The notes: generated by a model from the sequence alone, not told the origin. Shown: positions 17,730 to 27,403, counted from the stretch's first letter. The stretch is DNA of 64,000 bases from Desulfovibrio sp. TomC (GCF_000801335.2 NZ_JSEH01000006.1:124001-188000); one strand, 5' to 3'. Made by a program: numbers and translations.

Positions 17730-19072
17730 ATACCCCGACGCCCCCGACCCCGGCCGCGCCGCCTCCGGCCCGCCGCATCGCCCTGGCTGTTCTTGGCCGG
17801 GTGCTGCCCGGTCCCAAATCGGGCCTTGGCCAGGATGTGCAGGCCGCCCTGGACGCCGGGCTGGCCGATTCCACCCTGGACCCCCGGGACCGGGGCCTGG
17901 CCACCGAGCTGGTCTACGGCTATCTGCGCCTGTGCGGCCGCATTGATTTCATCCTCTCGGGGTTTTTAAAAAATCCCGAGGCCGTGCCCCTGCCCGTGCG
18001 CCGCATCCTGGGCCTGGCCACCTACGAGATTCTCTACTGCGGCAAGGTGCCGGTCTACGCTTCGGTCGATTGGGCCGTTTCGGCCGTGCGCCGGGCCGCC
18101 GGCAAGGGCCTGTCCGGCATGGCCAACGCCGTGCTGCGCCGGGTGGCGGCCGATCCCCAGGCCTTTGACGATCCGGCCTTTTACCGCCGCGATCGCCCAA
18201 GCGAGGCCGTCTATCTCAGCCGGGGCTTTTCCTGTCCGGAATGGATCGTGGAGCTGTGGCTGCGGGCCTACGGGCCTGAGGCCACCCGGGCCTATCTGGC
18301 CGCCCAGGCCGAACCGGCTCCGCTGGGGCTTCGCATCAACCGGGCCAGACCCGGGGCCCGGGCCCTTTTTGACGCCCTGGCCGCCCTGCCCGGGGCCTTG
18401 TGGGCGGATTATCCCACCCTGGCCGTGCCCACGGGCACGGATTTCACCCCGGCCGGGGTGAGCCTGCCCGACGCCCTGGCCGCCGGCGACCTGTCGCGCC
18501 AGTCGGCGGCCGCCCAGCGCATCCTCTACGAACTGGGGCTTCCCGACTGGCCGGAACCGATTTTCGACGCCTGCGCCGGGCGCGGGGGCAAGACCCTGCT
18601 GTTGGCCGAGGCCGGCAAGCGGGTCTATGCCGCCGACATGCACGCTGTGCGGCTGGCCGGCCTGCCCCGGGAGGCCGCCCGCCTGGGCCTGCCGCCGGTT
18701 GCCGCCTTTCGCGCCTCGGCCACGAAGATGCCGCTGGCTTCGCCGCCCGGGACGATTTTGCTCGACGCCCCCTGCTCCGGCCTGGGCGTGCTCTCGCGCC
18801 GGCCCGACTCGAAATGGCGGCGCAATCCCGAGGACATCGCGGGGCTGACCCGGCTGCAAGGCGCCATGCTGGAGTCGGCCTACGCCGCCCTGGCCCCGGG
18901 CGGCCGCATTGTCTACATCACCTGCACGGTCAATCCGGCGGAAAACGAGAAGGCCGTGGACCGCCTGGGCAGCCGCCATCGCGATCTGGTCCTCGAAGCC
19001 GAAATCCCGGCCGATCCGGAAACCATGCTCGGCGAGACCTTTTACGGCGTGGTGCTGCGCAAACCGGCCTGA
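17726..19072 (+). CDS. rsmB: 16S rRNA (cytosine-967-C5)-methyltransferase
   Basis: RsmB/Sun family, 448 residues: an N-terminal NusB-like RNA-binding domain (about 15-150) followed by a Rossmann methyltransferase domain. Catalytic motifs are DAPCSGLGVLSRRPD, with the release cysteine, and the TC nucleophile in YITCTVNPAENE. It would methylate C967 of 16S rRNA using SAM. The ATGA overlap with the DUF116 gene shows coupling. It ends the def-fmt-DUF116-rsmB cluster. Confidence 0.93.
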   Translation: MNTPTPPTPAAPPPARRIALAVLGRVLPGPKSGLGQDVQAALDAGLADSTLDPRDRGLATELVYGYLRLCGRIDFILSGFLKNPEAVPLPVRRILGLATYEILYCGKVPVYASVDWAVSAVRRAAGKGLSGMANAVLRRVAADPQAFDDPAFYRRDRPSEAVYLSRGFSCPEWIVELWLRAYGPEATRAYLAAQAEPAPLGLRINRARPGARALFDALAALPGALWADYPTLAVPTGTDFTPAGVSLPDALAAGDLSRQSAAAQRILYELGLPDWPEPIFDACAGRGGKTLLLAEAGKRVYAADMHAVRLAGLPREAARLGLPPVAAFRASATKMPLASPPGTILLDAPCSGLGVLSRRPDSKWRRNPEDIAGLTRLQGAMLESAYAALAPGGRIVYITCTVNPAENEKAVDRLGSRHRDLVLEAEIPADPETMLGETFYGVVLRKPA

Positions 19073-19096
19073 CCGCGTCTCCCCTCCCCTGCTCCT

Positions 19097-19118
19097 GGGC
19101 CTTGCTAACGCAAGGCCC
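19097..19118. terminator. Hairpin after rsmB, possible terminator
   Basis: GGGCCTTGC and GCAAGGCCC form a perfect 9-bp stem around a TAAC loop, 24 bp after the rsmB stop. There is no U-tract, so a rho-independent role is doubtful. Confidence 0.4.
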
Positions 19119-19135
19119 GGATCGTTTAAAACAGG

Positions 19136-19165
19136 TTGCCTTGGCGGCTGTAGGCTGATTACAGT
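19136..19165 (+). promoter_or_regulatory. Possible sigma-70 promoter of the hydrolase gene
   Basis: TTGCCT (19136-19141) and TACAGT (19160-19165) are 18 bp apart, followed by an AT-rich stretch and a leader of about 100 bases before the hydrolase gene. Both boxes are partial matches. Confidence 0.35.
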
Positions 19166-19273
19166 CTTTTTAGATGCCCCGGCCGCTTGGGTTGGTCTTG
19201 CTTTGCGTCCCATCACCGGAAAGTGCGCCGACGCGGCCTGCTCACAAGGTTTTCATACAGTGAAGGAGGGGTG

Positions 19274-20128
19274 ATGAAACGGATCATTGCTTTTGGCGTT
19301 TCGCTGGCCGTCGTCCTGGCCTTGTTGGCGGCCAGCGTTTCCGCCGGCCCCATCGTGCCGGTTGGCGCGGCCATTGGCGCAGACAAACAGGGAAACAGCA
19401 TCTACCGGGTCCGCGCCAATGGCATTGAAATTGCCTACAAGTTGATTGGCCAGGGTGATCCCCTGGTCATGCTCATGGGCCTTGGCGGCACCATGGAGCG
19501 TTGGCCGGAAGCTGTCGTCGCTCTCTTGTCCAAGCAGTATCAGCTGATTCTGCTGGATAATCGGGGCATGGGCCTGACCACCGTCAATGACGAGACATTC
19601 AGCTACAAACTGTTTGCGGATGATGTTGTCGGATTGCTCGATGCGCTTGGAGTGGCCAAGGCCAATGTGCTGGGCTTTTCACTCGGCAGTACCATGACGC
19701 AGGAATTGTTGTATGCATATCCACAGCGCGTCAATAAAGCAGTCATCTACGCCACGTCCGTCGATGGAAGCCGTGTCGCCAAGGTCCTGGGCGGTTTGAA
19801 AATTACCGATCCCATCATTTTGCGCTATTTGGAAGCGACGTCCCGGTGGAAAACGCCGATGGAGAAACTGCCGGGTATCACCAATCCGGTCCTGTTTCTT
19901 GTGGGCACGGCCGACGCCGTTGTCGGTCCGGAAAGCTCCAAGCTCCTGGCCGCAGCGTTGCCCGGGGCGTGGCTGGTGCAATTTACCAACGCGACCCACG
20001 AGCTGATGTTTGAAGCGCCAACAGCGTTTGCCCAAACGGTTCTGGCTTTTTTAACCATTGATGCGACGATATCGCCGCCGGCGGCCACAACAAATGCCAG
20101 CCCCAGTGGGCACCAGGAGCAACCATGA
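19274..20128 (+). CDS. Exported alpha/beta-fold hydrolase
   Basis: 284 residues with a cleavable signal peptide (about 1-24, ending near SVSAG). The alpha/beta-hydrolase triad is visible: nucleophile Ser136 in GFSLG, Asp214 in GTADAVV and His242 in ATHELM, with the oxyanion-hole segment GLGGTMERW. The cap between strand 6 and helix D is very short for the family. The substrate is unknown; an esterase or lipase acting in the periplasm is most likely. GAAGGAGG precedes ATG 19274. The stop overlaps the next ATG, so it may be coupled to the reductase gene. Confidence 0.82.
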   Translation: MKRIIAFGVSLAVVLALLAASVSAGPIVPVGAAIGADKQGNSIYRVRANGIEIAYKLIGQGDPLVMLMGLGGTMERWPEAVVALLSKQYQLILLDNRGMGLTTVNDETFSYKLFADDVVGLLDALGVAKANVLGFSLGSTMTQELLYAYPQRVNKAVIYATSVDGSRVAKVLGGLKITDPIILRYLEATSRWKTPMEKLPGITNPVLFLVGTADAVVGPESSKLLAAALPGAWLVQFTNATHELMFEAPTAFAQTVLAFLTIDATISPPAATTNASPSGHQEQP

Positions 20129-21231
20129 TCGACTGCGCACCCACGACAACCGACACGGGTCCGACGCTCTTTTCACCCTTGACCGTGCGCGGGGTCACCC
20201 TGCGAAACCGCATCGGCGTCTCCCCCATGTGCCAGTATTGCTGCACGGACGGGTTGGCCGACGCGTGGCATCTGGTCCACCTGGGCAGCCGGGCGGTTGG
20301 CGGGGCCGGGCTGGTCATGGCCGAGGCCACGGCTGTGACGCCCGAAGGCCGCATCTCCCCGGCCGATCTGGGCCTGTGGAGCGAGGCCCACGCCGCCGCC
20401 CTGGCCCCGGTCGCCGCCTTTATCCGCCGCATGGGGGCCGTGCCCGGCATCCAGCTGGCCCATGCCGGGCGCAAGGCCAGCTGCCTGCCGCCCTGGGACG
20501 GCGGGGCCAGGATCGTGGACCGGCAAGACGGGGCCTGGGATGTCCTGGCCCCGAGCGCCATCCCGTTTTCCGAGGGCGAGCCGCTGCCCATAGCCCTGGA
20601 CGCGGCCGGCATCGACGCCGTCAAAGAGGCCTTTGTCGCGGCCGCCCACCGGGCCGTGGCTGCCGGCTTTGCCGTCATCGAGCTGCACGCCGCCCACGGC
20701 TACCTGCTGCACCAGTTTCTCTCGCCCTTAAGCAACCACCGGGACGACGCCTACGGCGGCAGCCTGGAAAACCGGATGCGTCTGCCCCTGGAGATCATCG
20801 CCGCCCTGCGGGCCGTGATCCCTGGGGCCATGCCGCTTTTGGTCCGTATCTCGGCCACCGACTGGATGGAAGGCGGCTGGGACCTGGAGCAATCCGTGTG
20901 TTTCGCCCGGGAAATGGGCAAGCTCGGCGTCGATCTCGTCGATGTCAGTTCCGGCGCTCTGGTGCCCCACGCCCGCATTCCGGTGGCTCCCGGCTACCAG
21001 GTGCCCTTTGCCGCCGCCATCCGGGAGCAGGCCGGGATACGCACCAGCGCCGTCGGACTCATCACCGAACCAGCCCAGGCCGAGGCCATCGTGGCCACGG
21101 GACAAGCCGATATGGTGCTTCTGGCCCGGGAAATGCTCCGCTCGCCCTACTGGCCCATCCAGGCGGCGGCGGCCCTGGGCTGTGAGCAGCCCTGGCCGCA
21201 GCAGTACGGCTACGCCGTCAAACGACGCTGA
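20125..21231 (+). CDS. namA: Old-yellow-enzyme NADPH:flavin oxidoreductase (YqjM type)
   Basis: FMN-binding TIM-barrel ene-reductase of 368 residues. The N-terminal SPMCQY with its modulatory Cys, the HAGRKASC block and HAAHGYLLHQFLSP (His-x2-His substrate-binding region) mark the YqjM/NamA subgroup. It reduces activated C=C bonds of enones or nitro compounds with NADPH; the natural substrate is unknown. It overlaps the upstream hydrolase gene by ATGA and ends 13 bp from the convergent moeA stop. Confidence 0.85.
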   Translation: MIDCAPTTTDTGPTLFSPLTVRGVTLRNRIGVSPMCQYCCTDGLADAWHLVHLGSRAVGGAGLVMAEATAVTPEGRISPADLGLWSEAHAAALAPVAAFIRRMGAVPGIQLAHAGRKASCLPPWDGGARIVDRQDGAWDVLAPSAIPFSEGEPLPIALDAAGIDAVKEAFVAAAHRAVAAGFAVIELHAAHGYLLHQFLSPLSNHRDDAYGGSLENRMRLPLEIIAALRAVIPGAMPLLVRISATDWMEGGWDLEQSVCFAREMGKLGVDLVDVSSGALVPHARIPVAPGYQVPFAAAIREQAGIRTSAVGLITEPAQAEAIVATGQADMVLLAREMLRSPYWPIQAAAALGCEQPWPQQYGYAVKRR

Positions 21232-21244
21232 CGCGGCCTGGCCG

Positions 21245-22480
21245 CTAGATCGGCCGCACCGCCACTTCGGTCGCGCCGGCGAGGCCTTCGCGGTCGGCGG
21301 CGATGGTGATGAGGCCGTCGGCCATGAGCAGCGTTTTGAGCAGCCCGGACTTGCCGAGCACGGGATGGGCCAGGGGCAGCGCGCCGGGGCGCTCTTCCAG
21401 GCGCACGCGCACGTGGTCTTCGCGGCCCTGCTTGGAGGCGATGTTGCGGGACAGGACGGCCGGGAAGGTGCGCGGGGTGCGGGTGAAGGCGGCCGGGTCG
21501 CCGGCCAGATGGGCCAGGAGCGGCAGGGCAAAGATGAGGAGCACGATCTGGGCCGAGGTGACCTGTCCGGGCAGGCCGATGACCGGTTTGCCGCCAAGCG
21601 AGGCCAGGATGGTCGGTTTGCCGGGACTGATGGCCACGCCGTGGGCCAGGATGTCCGCGCCGAGGTTTCGCAGGGCATCGAGGGTGAAATCGCGCGCGCC
21701 CACCGAGCTGCCGCCGGAGAGCAGCGTCAGGTCGTGGCTGGCGGCCGCAGTAGCCAGGGCGGCCTGGATGCCGGCCAGATCGTCGGGGACCAGGGGGAAG
21801 GCGGCGGGGGCGGCCCCGGCCTGACGCAGCATGGCGGCCAGGGTGTGGCTGTTGACGTCGCGGATCTGGCCGGGCAACGGCGTGGCCTCGGCCGGGACCA
21901 GTTCGTCGCCGGTGGAAAGTAAGGCCACGGCGGGAATTTTGCCGACCGTTGCCCGGGTAATGCCGAGCGCCGCCAGCAGGCCGATCTCCTGGGGACGCAG
22001 CACGGTCCCCCTGGCCAGCACCTGCTGGCCGGCGGCGGCGTCTTCGGCCGCCAGCATGATGTTGTCGCCCGGGGCCACGGACCGGCGCATTTCGATGGCT
22101 CCGGCTCCCATGTCCTCGGTGTATTCGACCATGACCACGGCATCGGCTCCGGCCGGCAGGAACGCGCCGGTCACGATGCGGGCGCAGTGGCCGGCGGGGA
22201 GCGGTTTGTCCGGGATGACGCCGATGGGGATGTCCATGGCCAGATCGAGGTAGCCGGGGTTGGATTCGGTTGTGCCGAAGACCTCGGCGGCCCGCACGGC
22301 GTAACCGTCCATGGCGGCGCGGCTGGCCGCGGGCAGGTCCTCGGCGGCCACGATGTCGGTGGCCAGGATACGGCTGCAAGCGGCATCAAGACTGACGGTT
22401 TCGCTGGCCAGGGGAGCAAACGTCCGCAGCAGATCGCGGAATTCGGCCGTGGACACGGCCCGGAAAAAACCTTCGCGCAT
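21245..22480 (-). CDS. moeA: Molybdopterin molybdenumtransferase MoeA
   Basis: 411 residues with the full MoeA layout. SRAAMDGYAVRA is the conserved N-terminal motif, STGDELV lies in the linker, LSGGSSVGARDF and GLPGQVTSA are the central MPT-binding loops, and a C-terminal domain IV is present. It inserts molybdate (or tungstate) into adenylylated molybdopterin. AAGGAT precedes ATG 22480 and overlaps the glk stop, so glk and moeA form a minus-strand operon. It is one of two MoeA paralogues in the window. Confidence 0.92.
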   Translation of the reverse strand: MREGFFRAVSTAEFRDLLRTFAPLASETVSLDAACSRILATDIVAAEDLPAASRAAMDGYAVRAAEVFGTTESNPGYLDLAMDIPIGVIPDKPLPAGHCARIVTGAFLPAGADAVVMVEYTEDMGAGAIEMRRSVAPGDNIMLAAEDAAAGQQVLARGTVLRPQEIGLLAALGITRATVGKIPAVALLSTGDELVPAEATPLPGQIRDVNSHTLAAMLRQAGAAPAAFPLVPDDLAGIQAALATAAASHDLTLLSGGSSVGARDFTLDALRNLGADILAHGVAISPGKPTILASLGGKPVIGLPGQVTSAQIVLLIFALPLLAHLAGDPAAFTRTPRTFPAVLSRNIASKQGREDHVRVRLEERPGALPLAHPVLGKSGLLKTLLMADGLITIAADREGLAGATEVAVRPI

Positions 22481-22487
22481 GGGGTGG

Positions 22488-23477
22488 CTATCCTTTGGAC
22501 GGGTTGGAGACGAGCAGGTTTCGGGCAATGGCGGCCGCACCATAGAGGCCCACATTTTCATCGCGCACCAGCCGCACCGGGATGCGCTCCAAAAACGCGG
22601 CGTAGGTGGGCGAGGCGTGAAACTCCCGGGCGAATTCGGGATGGGCGACGAGGAGCGGATTTTTCGCGGCCACGCCGCCGCTTATAAACACCCCGCCGGC
22701 CGCCAGCACGGTCAGGGCAAAATCGCGGGCGGCCCGGCCGTAGAAACGGGCAAAAAAGGCGGTTGTCGGGCTGTCGGCGACGAGTTGGCGGCTGATCTGG
22801 GCCGGGGTCAGGTCCTCGCCGGTCACAAACCGGTGGAGGTGGGCCAGGCCCGAGCCGGACAGGACGCTGTCGCCGCGCACGTAGGCTTCGCCCGTGGCCC
22901 GGGCCAGGTAATCGGCAAAGGCGGTTTCCTCTGGCCCGAAAAAAGGGGCGGCGGTCTGGCCGGCTTCCGAAGGCAGGGCCAGACTGGTCCCGTCGGCCAG
23001 GGGGATCAGGGCGGCATGGCCAAGGCCGGTGCCGGCTCCGATGACGGCCTGAATCCGGGCCGGGTCCATCGCGCCCGGCAGGATCATGTCGGCGCTGTCG
23101 CCAAGCAGGCGGCAACCGTGGGCCTGGGCCAGGAAATCATTGACGCAGGCGGTGCATTCCAGGCCGTGGGTCCGCTCCAGATCGGCCAGATCGAGGCTCC
23201 AGGCGATATTGGCAAAATGCACCGTGCGTCCGACCATGGCTCCGGGCACGGCAAAGGCGGCGGCCTGGACCTGGCCGAGGGGCAGATCAAATCCGGCTGC
23301 CGGCAGGGCGTCCAGGAGTTCGAGGAACGAGCCGGCCGCCTGGGTGGAAAGGCGGATCTGCCGGTCAAGCGTCAGTGCGCCGTCCGGGGCCAGGGTGAAA
23401 TGTCCGAAACGGCTGGTTGTACCGCCAATGTCGGCGGCCAGGATGTGCCGCAGCAAAGGCGTAGCCGGCTGGGACAT
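22488..23477 (-). CDS. glk: Glucokinase
   Basis: Bacterial Glk-family (PF02685-type) glucokinase of 329 residues: ATP-binding ILAADIGGTTSRFG near the N-terminus, the sugar-binding VNDFLAQAHG segment, GAGTGLGHAALIP and SGGVAAKN. It phosphorylates glucose to glucose-6-phosphate in the cytosol, which fits the glycogen phosphorylase encoded at 41.7 kb. ATG 23477 begins the family N-terminus. It is followed at 7 bp by moeA on the same strand. Confidence 0.9.
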   Translation of the reverse strand: MSQPATPLLRHILAADIGGTTSRFGHFTLAPDGALTLDRQIRLSTQAAGSFLELLDALPAAGFDLPLGQVQAAAFAVPGAMVGRTVHFANIAWSLDLADLERTHGLECTACVNDFLAQAHGCRLLGDSADMILPGAMDPARIQAVIGAGTGLGHAALIPLADGTSLALPSEAGQTAAPFFGPEETAFADYLARATGEAYVRGDSVLSGSGLAHLHRFVTGEDLTPAQISRQLVADSPTTAFFARFYGRAARDFALTVLAAGGVFISGGVAAKNPLLVAHPEFAREFHASPTYAAFLERIPVRLVRDENVGLYGAAAIARNLLVSNPSKG

Positions 23478-23567
23478 GGCTGACTCCTTGAAAGCGAGAA
23501 CGGTTTGAGGCAGGTATCTGCACGCGCCAATAGCCAGTGTAGCCGGGGCGCACAAGGAAACGCAAGC

Positions 23568-24194
23568 ATGGCCGATGTCGCCGCCGCAGCCCTGGCCGGG
23601 GCAACCCTGGGCCTTTCCGCCGGTTTGGCCCCAGGGCCGCTGCTCACGCTCGTCTTGTCCCAGACCCTGGCCCATGGCCCGCGCGAGGGCGTCAAAGTGG
23701 CCCTGGCCCCGATCCTGACCGACGCGCCCATCATCCTGGCCGCCTGGCTGGTGCTGTCGCGTTTTGCCGGCACGCCGGGCATTCTGGGCGTTGTGGCCCT
23801 GGCCGGGGCGCTGCTCCTTTGCCGCTACGGCTGGGACTGCTTCAAGGCCCCGCCGCCAAACGCCGGCGACCCGCACACCGCCCCGCGCTCGATCCTGCGC
23901 GGCGTGGCCGCCAATTTCGCCAACCCGCACCCGTATCTGTTCTGGGCCGCGGTCGGCGTGCCGTTTCTCCTGGACACGGCCGCGTCCGGCGTCGTTCCCG
24001 TGGTTGTCTTCCTGACCGTGTTTTACGGATGCATCGTCGGAGCCAAAGTGGCGGCGGCGCTGTTGGCCGGCCGATTCCGGCAATTCCTGTCCAGCCGGGC
24101 CTACCGCCTGTTCATGGCCGGCCTTGGGCTGTCGCTGTTTTTTTTCGCCTACGGCTTTGCCCGCCAGGGCTTTTCCCTGCTCGCCGGGGCCTGA
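23568..24194 (+). CDS. LysE/RhtB-family transporter
   Basis: An inner-membrane protein of 208 residues with about six hydrophobic segments. The N-terminal GATLGLSAGLAPGPLLTLVLSQTLAHGPREG segment is the LysE-family hallmark (its G-P-x-x-x-x-V region with a following basic loop). Relatives export amino acids such as lysine, arginine, threonine or homoserine. AAGGAA precedes ATG 23568; the longer frame from 23505 has no hydrophobic start. Substrate not predictable. It is followed by aguB after 88 bp. Confidence 0.82.
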   Translation: MADVAAAALAGATLGLSAGLAPGPLLTLVLSQTLAHGPREGVKVALAPILTDAPIILAAWLVLSRFAGTPGILGVVALAGALLLCRYGWDCFKAPPPNAGDPHTAPRSILRGVAANFANPHPYLFWAAVGVPFLLDTAASGVVPVVVFLTVFYGCIVGAKVAAALLAGRFRQFLSSRAYRLFMAGLGLSLFFFAYGFARQGFSLLAGA

Positions 24195-24282
24195 TCGGGC
24201 GTTGTCCTTTGGCAAAATCGCCCGTATATCATGGCTGACGGCGCAGCCGTGCGCCGCTTCCTATCCCAGACAAGGAGTCTCC

Positions 24283-25170
24283 ATGGCCGCGCCCTTTACC
24301 ATCGGCCTTATCCAGATGGCCCCGGAAAAAACCGTGGCCGCCTCGCTTGAAAAGGCCGCCGGCCGCATCGAAGCCGCCGCCAAGGCCGGGGCCAATGTGG
24401 TCTGTCTGCCCGAACTGTTCGCCACGCCGTATTTCTGCCGCACCCAGGACCACGACGCCTTCGATCTGGCCGAACCCATCCCCGGCCCCACCACCACGGC
24501 CATGGCCGAAGCGGCCAAGGCGGCCGGCGTGGTGGTCGTGGCGCCGCTGTTTGAGCGGCGCGGCCCCGGCTGCTACCAGAATTCCCTGGCCGTGCTCGAC
24601 CCGGACGGCAGCCAGGCCGGGGTCTACCGCAAAATGCACATTCCCCACGATCCGGGCTTTGAAGAGAAATTCTACTTCGCCCCGGGCGACCTGGGGTTTA
24701 AGACCTTTGCCACGCCCTTTGGCCCCATCGGCACGCTGATCTGCTGGGACCAGTGGTTCCCGGAAGCGGCCCGGGCCACGGCCCTTCTTGGCGCATCGGT
24801 CATCTTCTACCCCACGGCCATCGGCTGGCATCCCAGCGAAAAGGCCGAATACGGCGAACGCCAGCGCGATTCCTGGATCACCATCCAACGCAGCCACGCC
24901 ATCGCCAACGGTCTCTACGTGGCCGCCGTCAACCGGGTGGGCACCGAAGGCTCGGGCGAAGGCTACGGCGAAACCCTGGAATTCTGGGGCTCCTCCTTCG
25001 TGGCCGACCCGTCCGGCCAGATCGTGGTCCAGGCCGGCATCACGGCCGAAGATATCCTGTTGGCCGAGATCAACCCCCAGACCATCGAAACCACCCGCCG
25101 CCACTGGCCCTTTTTGCGCGACCGCCGTATCGACGCGTACGGTGGTTTAGGCAAGCTGTACGGGGAGTAA
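24283..25170 (+). CDS. aguB: N-carbamoylputrescine amidase
   Basis: Nitrilase-superfamily enzyme of 295 residues that hydrolyses N-carbamoylputrescine to putrescine, CO2 and ammonia. The catalytic triad is visible: Glu44 in LPELF, Lys117 in YRKMHIPHDPGF and Cys154 in LICWDQWFPEA. The HIPHDPGF and TAIGWHP segments are typical of the AguB branch. AAGGAG lies before ATG 24283. The partner agmatine deiminase gene is about 10 kb away at 35065. Confidence 0.92.
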   Translation: MAAPFTIGLIQMAPEKTVAASLEKAAGRIEAAAKAGANVVCLPELFATPYFCRTQDHDAFDLAEPIPGPTTTAMAEAAKAAGVVVVAPLFERRGPGCYQNSLAVLDPDGSQAGVYRKMHIPHDPGFEEKFYFAPGDLGFKTFATPFGPIGTLICWDQWFPEAARATALLGASVIFYPTAIGWHPSEKAEYGERQRDSWITIQRSHAIANGLYVAAVNRVGTEGSGEGYGETLEFWGSSFVADPSGQIVVQAGITAEDILLAEINPQTIETTRRHWPFLRDRRIDAYGGLGKLYGE

Positions 25171-25185
25171 GAGAGAAAGAGAGGA

Positions 25186-25243
25186 AAATCGGGGCGCTGC
25201 CCCGAACCCCGCCGGGGGGATCATCCCCCCGGACCCCCGGAAA
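25186..25243. repeat. Tandem GC-rich palindromic repeat array B
   Basis: A short version of the array: one unit with GGGGCGCTGCCCC plus GAACCCCGCC, then the terminal palindrome GGGGGGATCATCCCCCC with GGACCCCCGG. It starts 16 bp after the aguB stop and has the same order of modules as arrays A and C. Confidence 0.75.
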
Positions 25244-25291
25244 TGAGAATTTTAACGGGGGTAAATGGCATCGCAACACCCATCCCCGTTA

Positions 25292-25364
25292 AAAGTTTTT
25301 GGGGAAAGAGGGGGGCGCGGGGGGAGGAAACCCCTTTTTCCAAAAAGGGGTTTCCTCCCCCCGC
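25292..25364 (+). repeat. AAAAGTTTTT-linked long hairpin, copy B
   Basis: AAAAGTTTTTGGGG is followed by a perfect 23-bp inverted repeat (25317-25339 with 25342-25364) joined by CC. Its T-run lies in the left arm, not after the stem, so it is not a standard terminator. It ends 28 bp before the GTG start of the MoeA-fusion gene. Confidence 0.75.
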
Positions 25365-25392
25365 ATTCTCCCCCACACAACCGGAGGTCGCC

Positions 25393-27336
25393 GTGAGACG
25401 CAATATCTATCTGCGCACGATTCCTATTGAAGAAGCGCTGTCGCGGGTGATGGCCGAGCTTGATCGGGAGACGCTGGTGGGCGTGGAGCGCATCGGGGCC
25501 GAGCGCTCGGCCGGGCGCATCACGGCCGAGCCGGTCATGGCCCTGTACTCCTCGCCCACCTACCACAGCGCGGCCATGGACGGCATTGCCGTGCGCGCCG
25601 CCGAGACCTTTGCCGCCCGGGAAGGATCGCCGGTCCGGCTGGTTCAGGGCGAGAATTTCGTCTTCGTCAACACCGGCCATGCCATGCCGGCCTCCTATGA
25701 CGCCGTGATCATGATCGAAAACGTGGTCATGGACGGCGAGGCGGCCACCATCGAGTCGCCGGTGGCCCCGTTTGCCCATGTCCGGCGCATCGGCGAGGAC
25801 ATTGTGGCCACGGAGATGATTTTGCCGGGCCATCGCCGCATTTCGCCCTACGATGTGGGGGCGCTGTTGTCGTGCGGGGCGTATGACGTTTCAGTTTACG
25901 AACAAATCCGCATCCGGGTCATCCCCACCGGCGATGAGGTCATGGATTTCACCACCCGCCCTGCTCCCGGGCCGGGCCAGGTGGTGGAGAGCAATTCCAT
26001 GCTGCTGTGCGCCCTGGCCGACGAATGGGGCTTTGCCTGCCACCGGGTGCCGCCGGTGCCCGATGATCCCGAAGCCCTGGCCCAGGCGGTCAAAGAGGGT
26101 CTGGAATCGGACGCCCACATCGTGGTGACCGTGGCCGGGTCTTCGGCCGGCAGCAAGGATTTCGCCCGGGCCACCATGGAACGCTTCGGCCAGGTGCTGG
26201 TCCACGGCGTGGCTGCCATGCCGGGCAAGCCGTCGCTTCTGGGCGTGGCCAAGGGCGGCAAGCTGCTCGTTGGCGCACCGGGCTATCCGGTCAGCGCGGT
26301 GGTGTGTTTCGAGCGGCTGCTCTATCCCCTGGCCTGCTGGCTGACGCGCTCCGAGCCTCGTCGCCGTCAGACGGTGACGACGTCTCTGGCCCGCAGCGTC
26401 CCTTCGCGCCTGGGCATGGTGGATTTCGTGCGTCTGGCCGTGGGCCAGGTGGGAGATCGCTATGTGGCCCTGCCCCTGTCGCGTGGAGCGGGCAGCATCT
26501 CCACCATGACCAAGGCCCAGGCCGTGACCCAGCTGCCGGCCGAGGCCGAAGGCCTGGAGGCCGGAGCCGAGGTCACGGCCGAACTGCTCGTGGACGCCGG
26601 CGAACTGGAACGCACGCTGGTGTGCGTGGGCAGCCACGACAACACGCTGGACATCCTGGCCGATCTGCTCATGCGCCGGCTGCCCTCGATCCGGCTGGCT
26701 TCAAGCCATGTGGGCAGCATGGGCGGGCTTATCGCCCTGCGAAACGACGCGGCCATGATCGCCGGTTCCCACCTTTTTGACCCGGCCACCGGCGATTACA
26801 ATTTCCCGTTCCTCACCAAGTACCTCTCCGGCCTGGACGTCACCGTCATCAATCTGGCCATCCGCCAGCAGGGCCTGATCGTGGCCCCGGGCAATCCGCT
26901 GGGCATTGCCGGCGTGGCCGATCTGGCCGACGGCGCGGTGCGCTATTTAAACCGCCAGCGCGGAGCCGGAACCCGGATACTGTTTGATTACCATCTGGCC
27001 CAGGCCGGCATCGAACCGGGCCGGGTGTCGGGCTACGACCGCGAGGAGCACACCCACATGGCCGTTGCCGTCAACATCCACACCGGAGCGGCCGACTGCG
27101 GCCTGGGCGTCTATGCCGCCGCCAAGGCCTTGGGCCTGGACTTCGTGCCGCTGGCCCGGGAACGCTACGATCTGGTTGTGCCCACGGCCTATCTGGACGA
27201 TCCCAAGATCCGGGCGGTGTTCGAGGTGGTGGACAGTGCCGCCTTCAAGACCCGGGTCCATGAGCTTGGCGGTTACGAAACGGACTGGACCGGCCGGGTG
27301 ATGCAGCCGGGCATGGGGTTGCCGGGCGGGAAGTGA
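25393..27336 (+). CDS. MoeA fused to a substrate-binding-protein-like domain
   Basis: 647 residues. The first 400 or so are a MoeA domain (HSAAMDGIAVRA, PTGDEV, VTVAGSSAGSKDFA, GAPGYPVSAVVCFERLL). The last 200 form a periplasmic-binding-protein-like domain of the type fused to MoeA or ModE relatives (VCVGSHDNTLDILADLL, NRQRGAGTRILFDYHL, DCGLGVYAAAKALGLDFVP). It probably acts in molybdenum or tungsten cofactor insertion with an added sensing or anion-binding function. GTG 25393 has GGAGG eight bases upstream. It is distinct from the stand-alone MoeA at 21.2 kb. Confidence 0.88.
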   Translation: MRRNIYLRTIPIEEALSRVMAELDRETLVGVERIGAERSAGRITAEPVMALYSSPTYHSAAMDGIAVRAAETFAAREGSPVRLVQGENFVFVNTGHAMPASYDAVIMIENVVMDGEAATIESPVAPFAHVRRIGEDIVATEMILPGHRRISPYDVGALLSCGAYDVSVYEQIRIRVIPTGDEVMDFTTRPAPGPGQVVESNSMLLCALADEWGFACHRVPPVPDDPEALAQAVKEGLESDAHIVVTVAGSSAGSKDFARATMERFGQVLVHGVAAMPGKPSLLGVAKGGKLLVGAPGYPVSAVVCFERLLYPLACWLTRSEPRRRQTVTTSLARSVPSRLGMVDFVRLAVGQVGDRYVALPLSRGAGSISTMTKAQAVTQLPAEAEGLEAGAEVTAELLVDAGELERTLVCVGSHDNTLDILADLLMRRLPSIRLASSHVGSMGGLIALRNDAAMIAGSHLFDPATGDYNFPFLTKYLSGLDVTVINLAIRQQGLIVAPGNPLGIAGVADLADGAVRYLNRQRGAGTRILFDYHLAQAGIEPGRVSGYDREEHTHMAVAVNIHTGAADCGLGVYAAAKALGLDFVPLARERYDLVVPTAYLDDPKIRAVFEVVDSAAFKTRVHELGGYETDWTGRVMQPGMGLPGGK

Positions 27337-27403
27337 GGTCTGGCCGGGGCGAATCCGTCCCGTGTGTGGTTGAATCCATTGGTTGTGAAGCGATGAGGGC
27401 TGC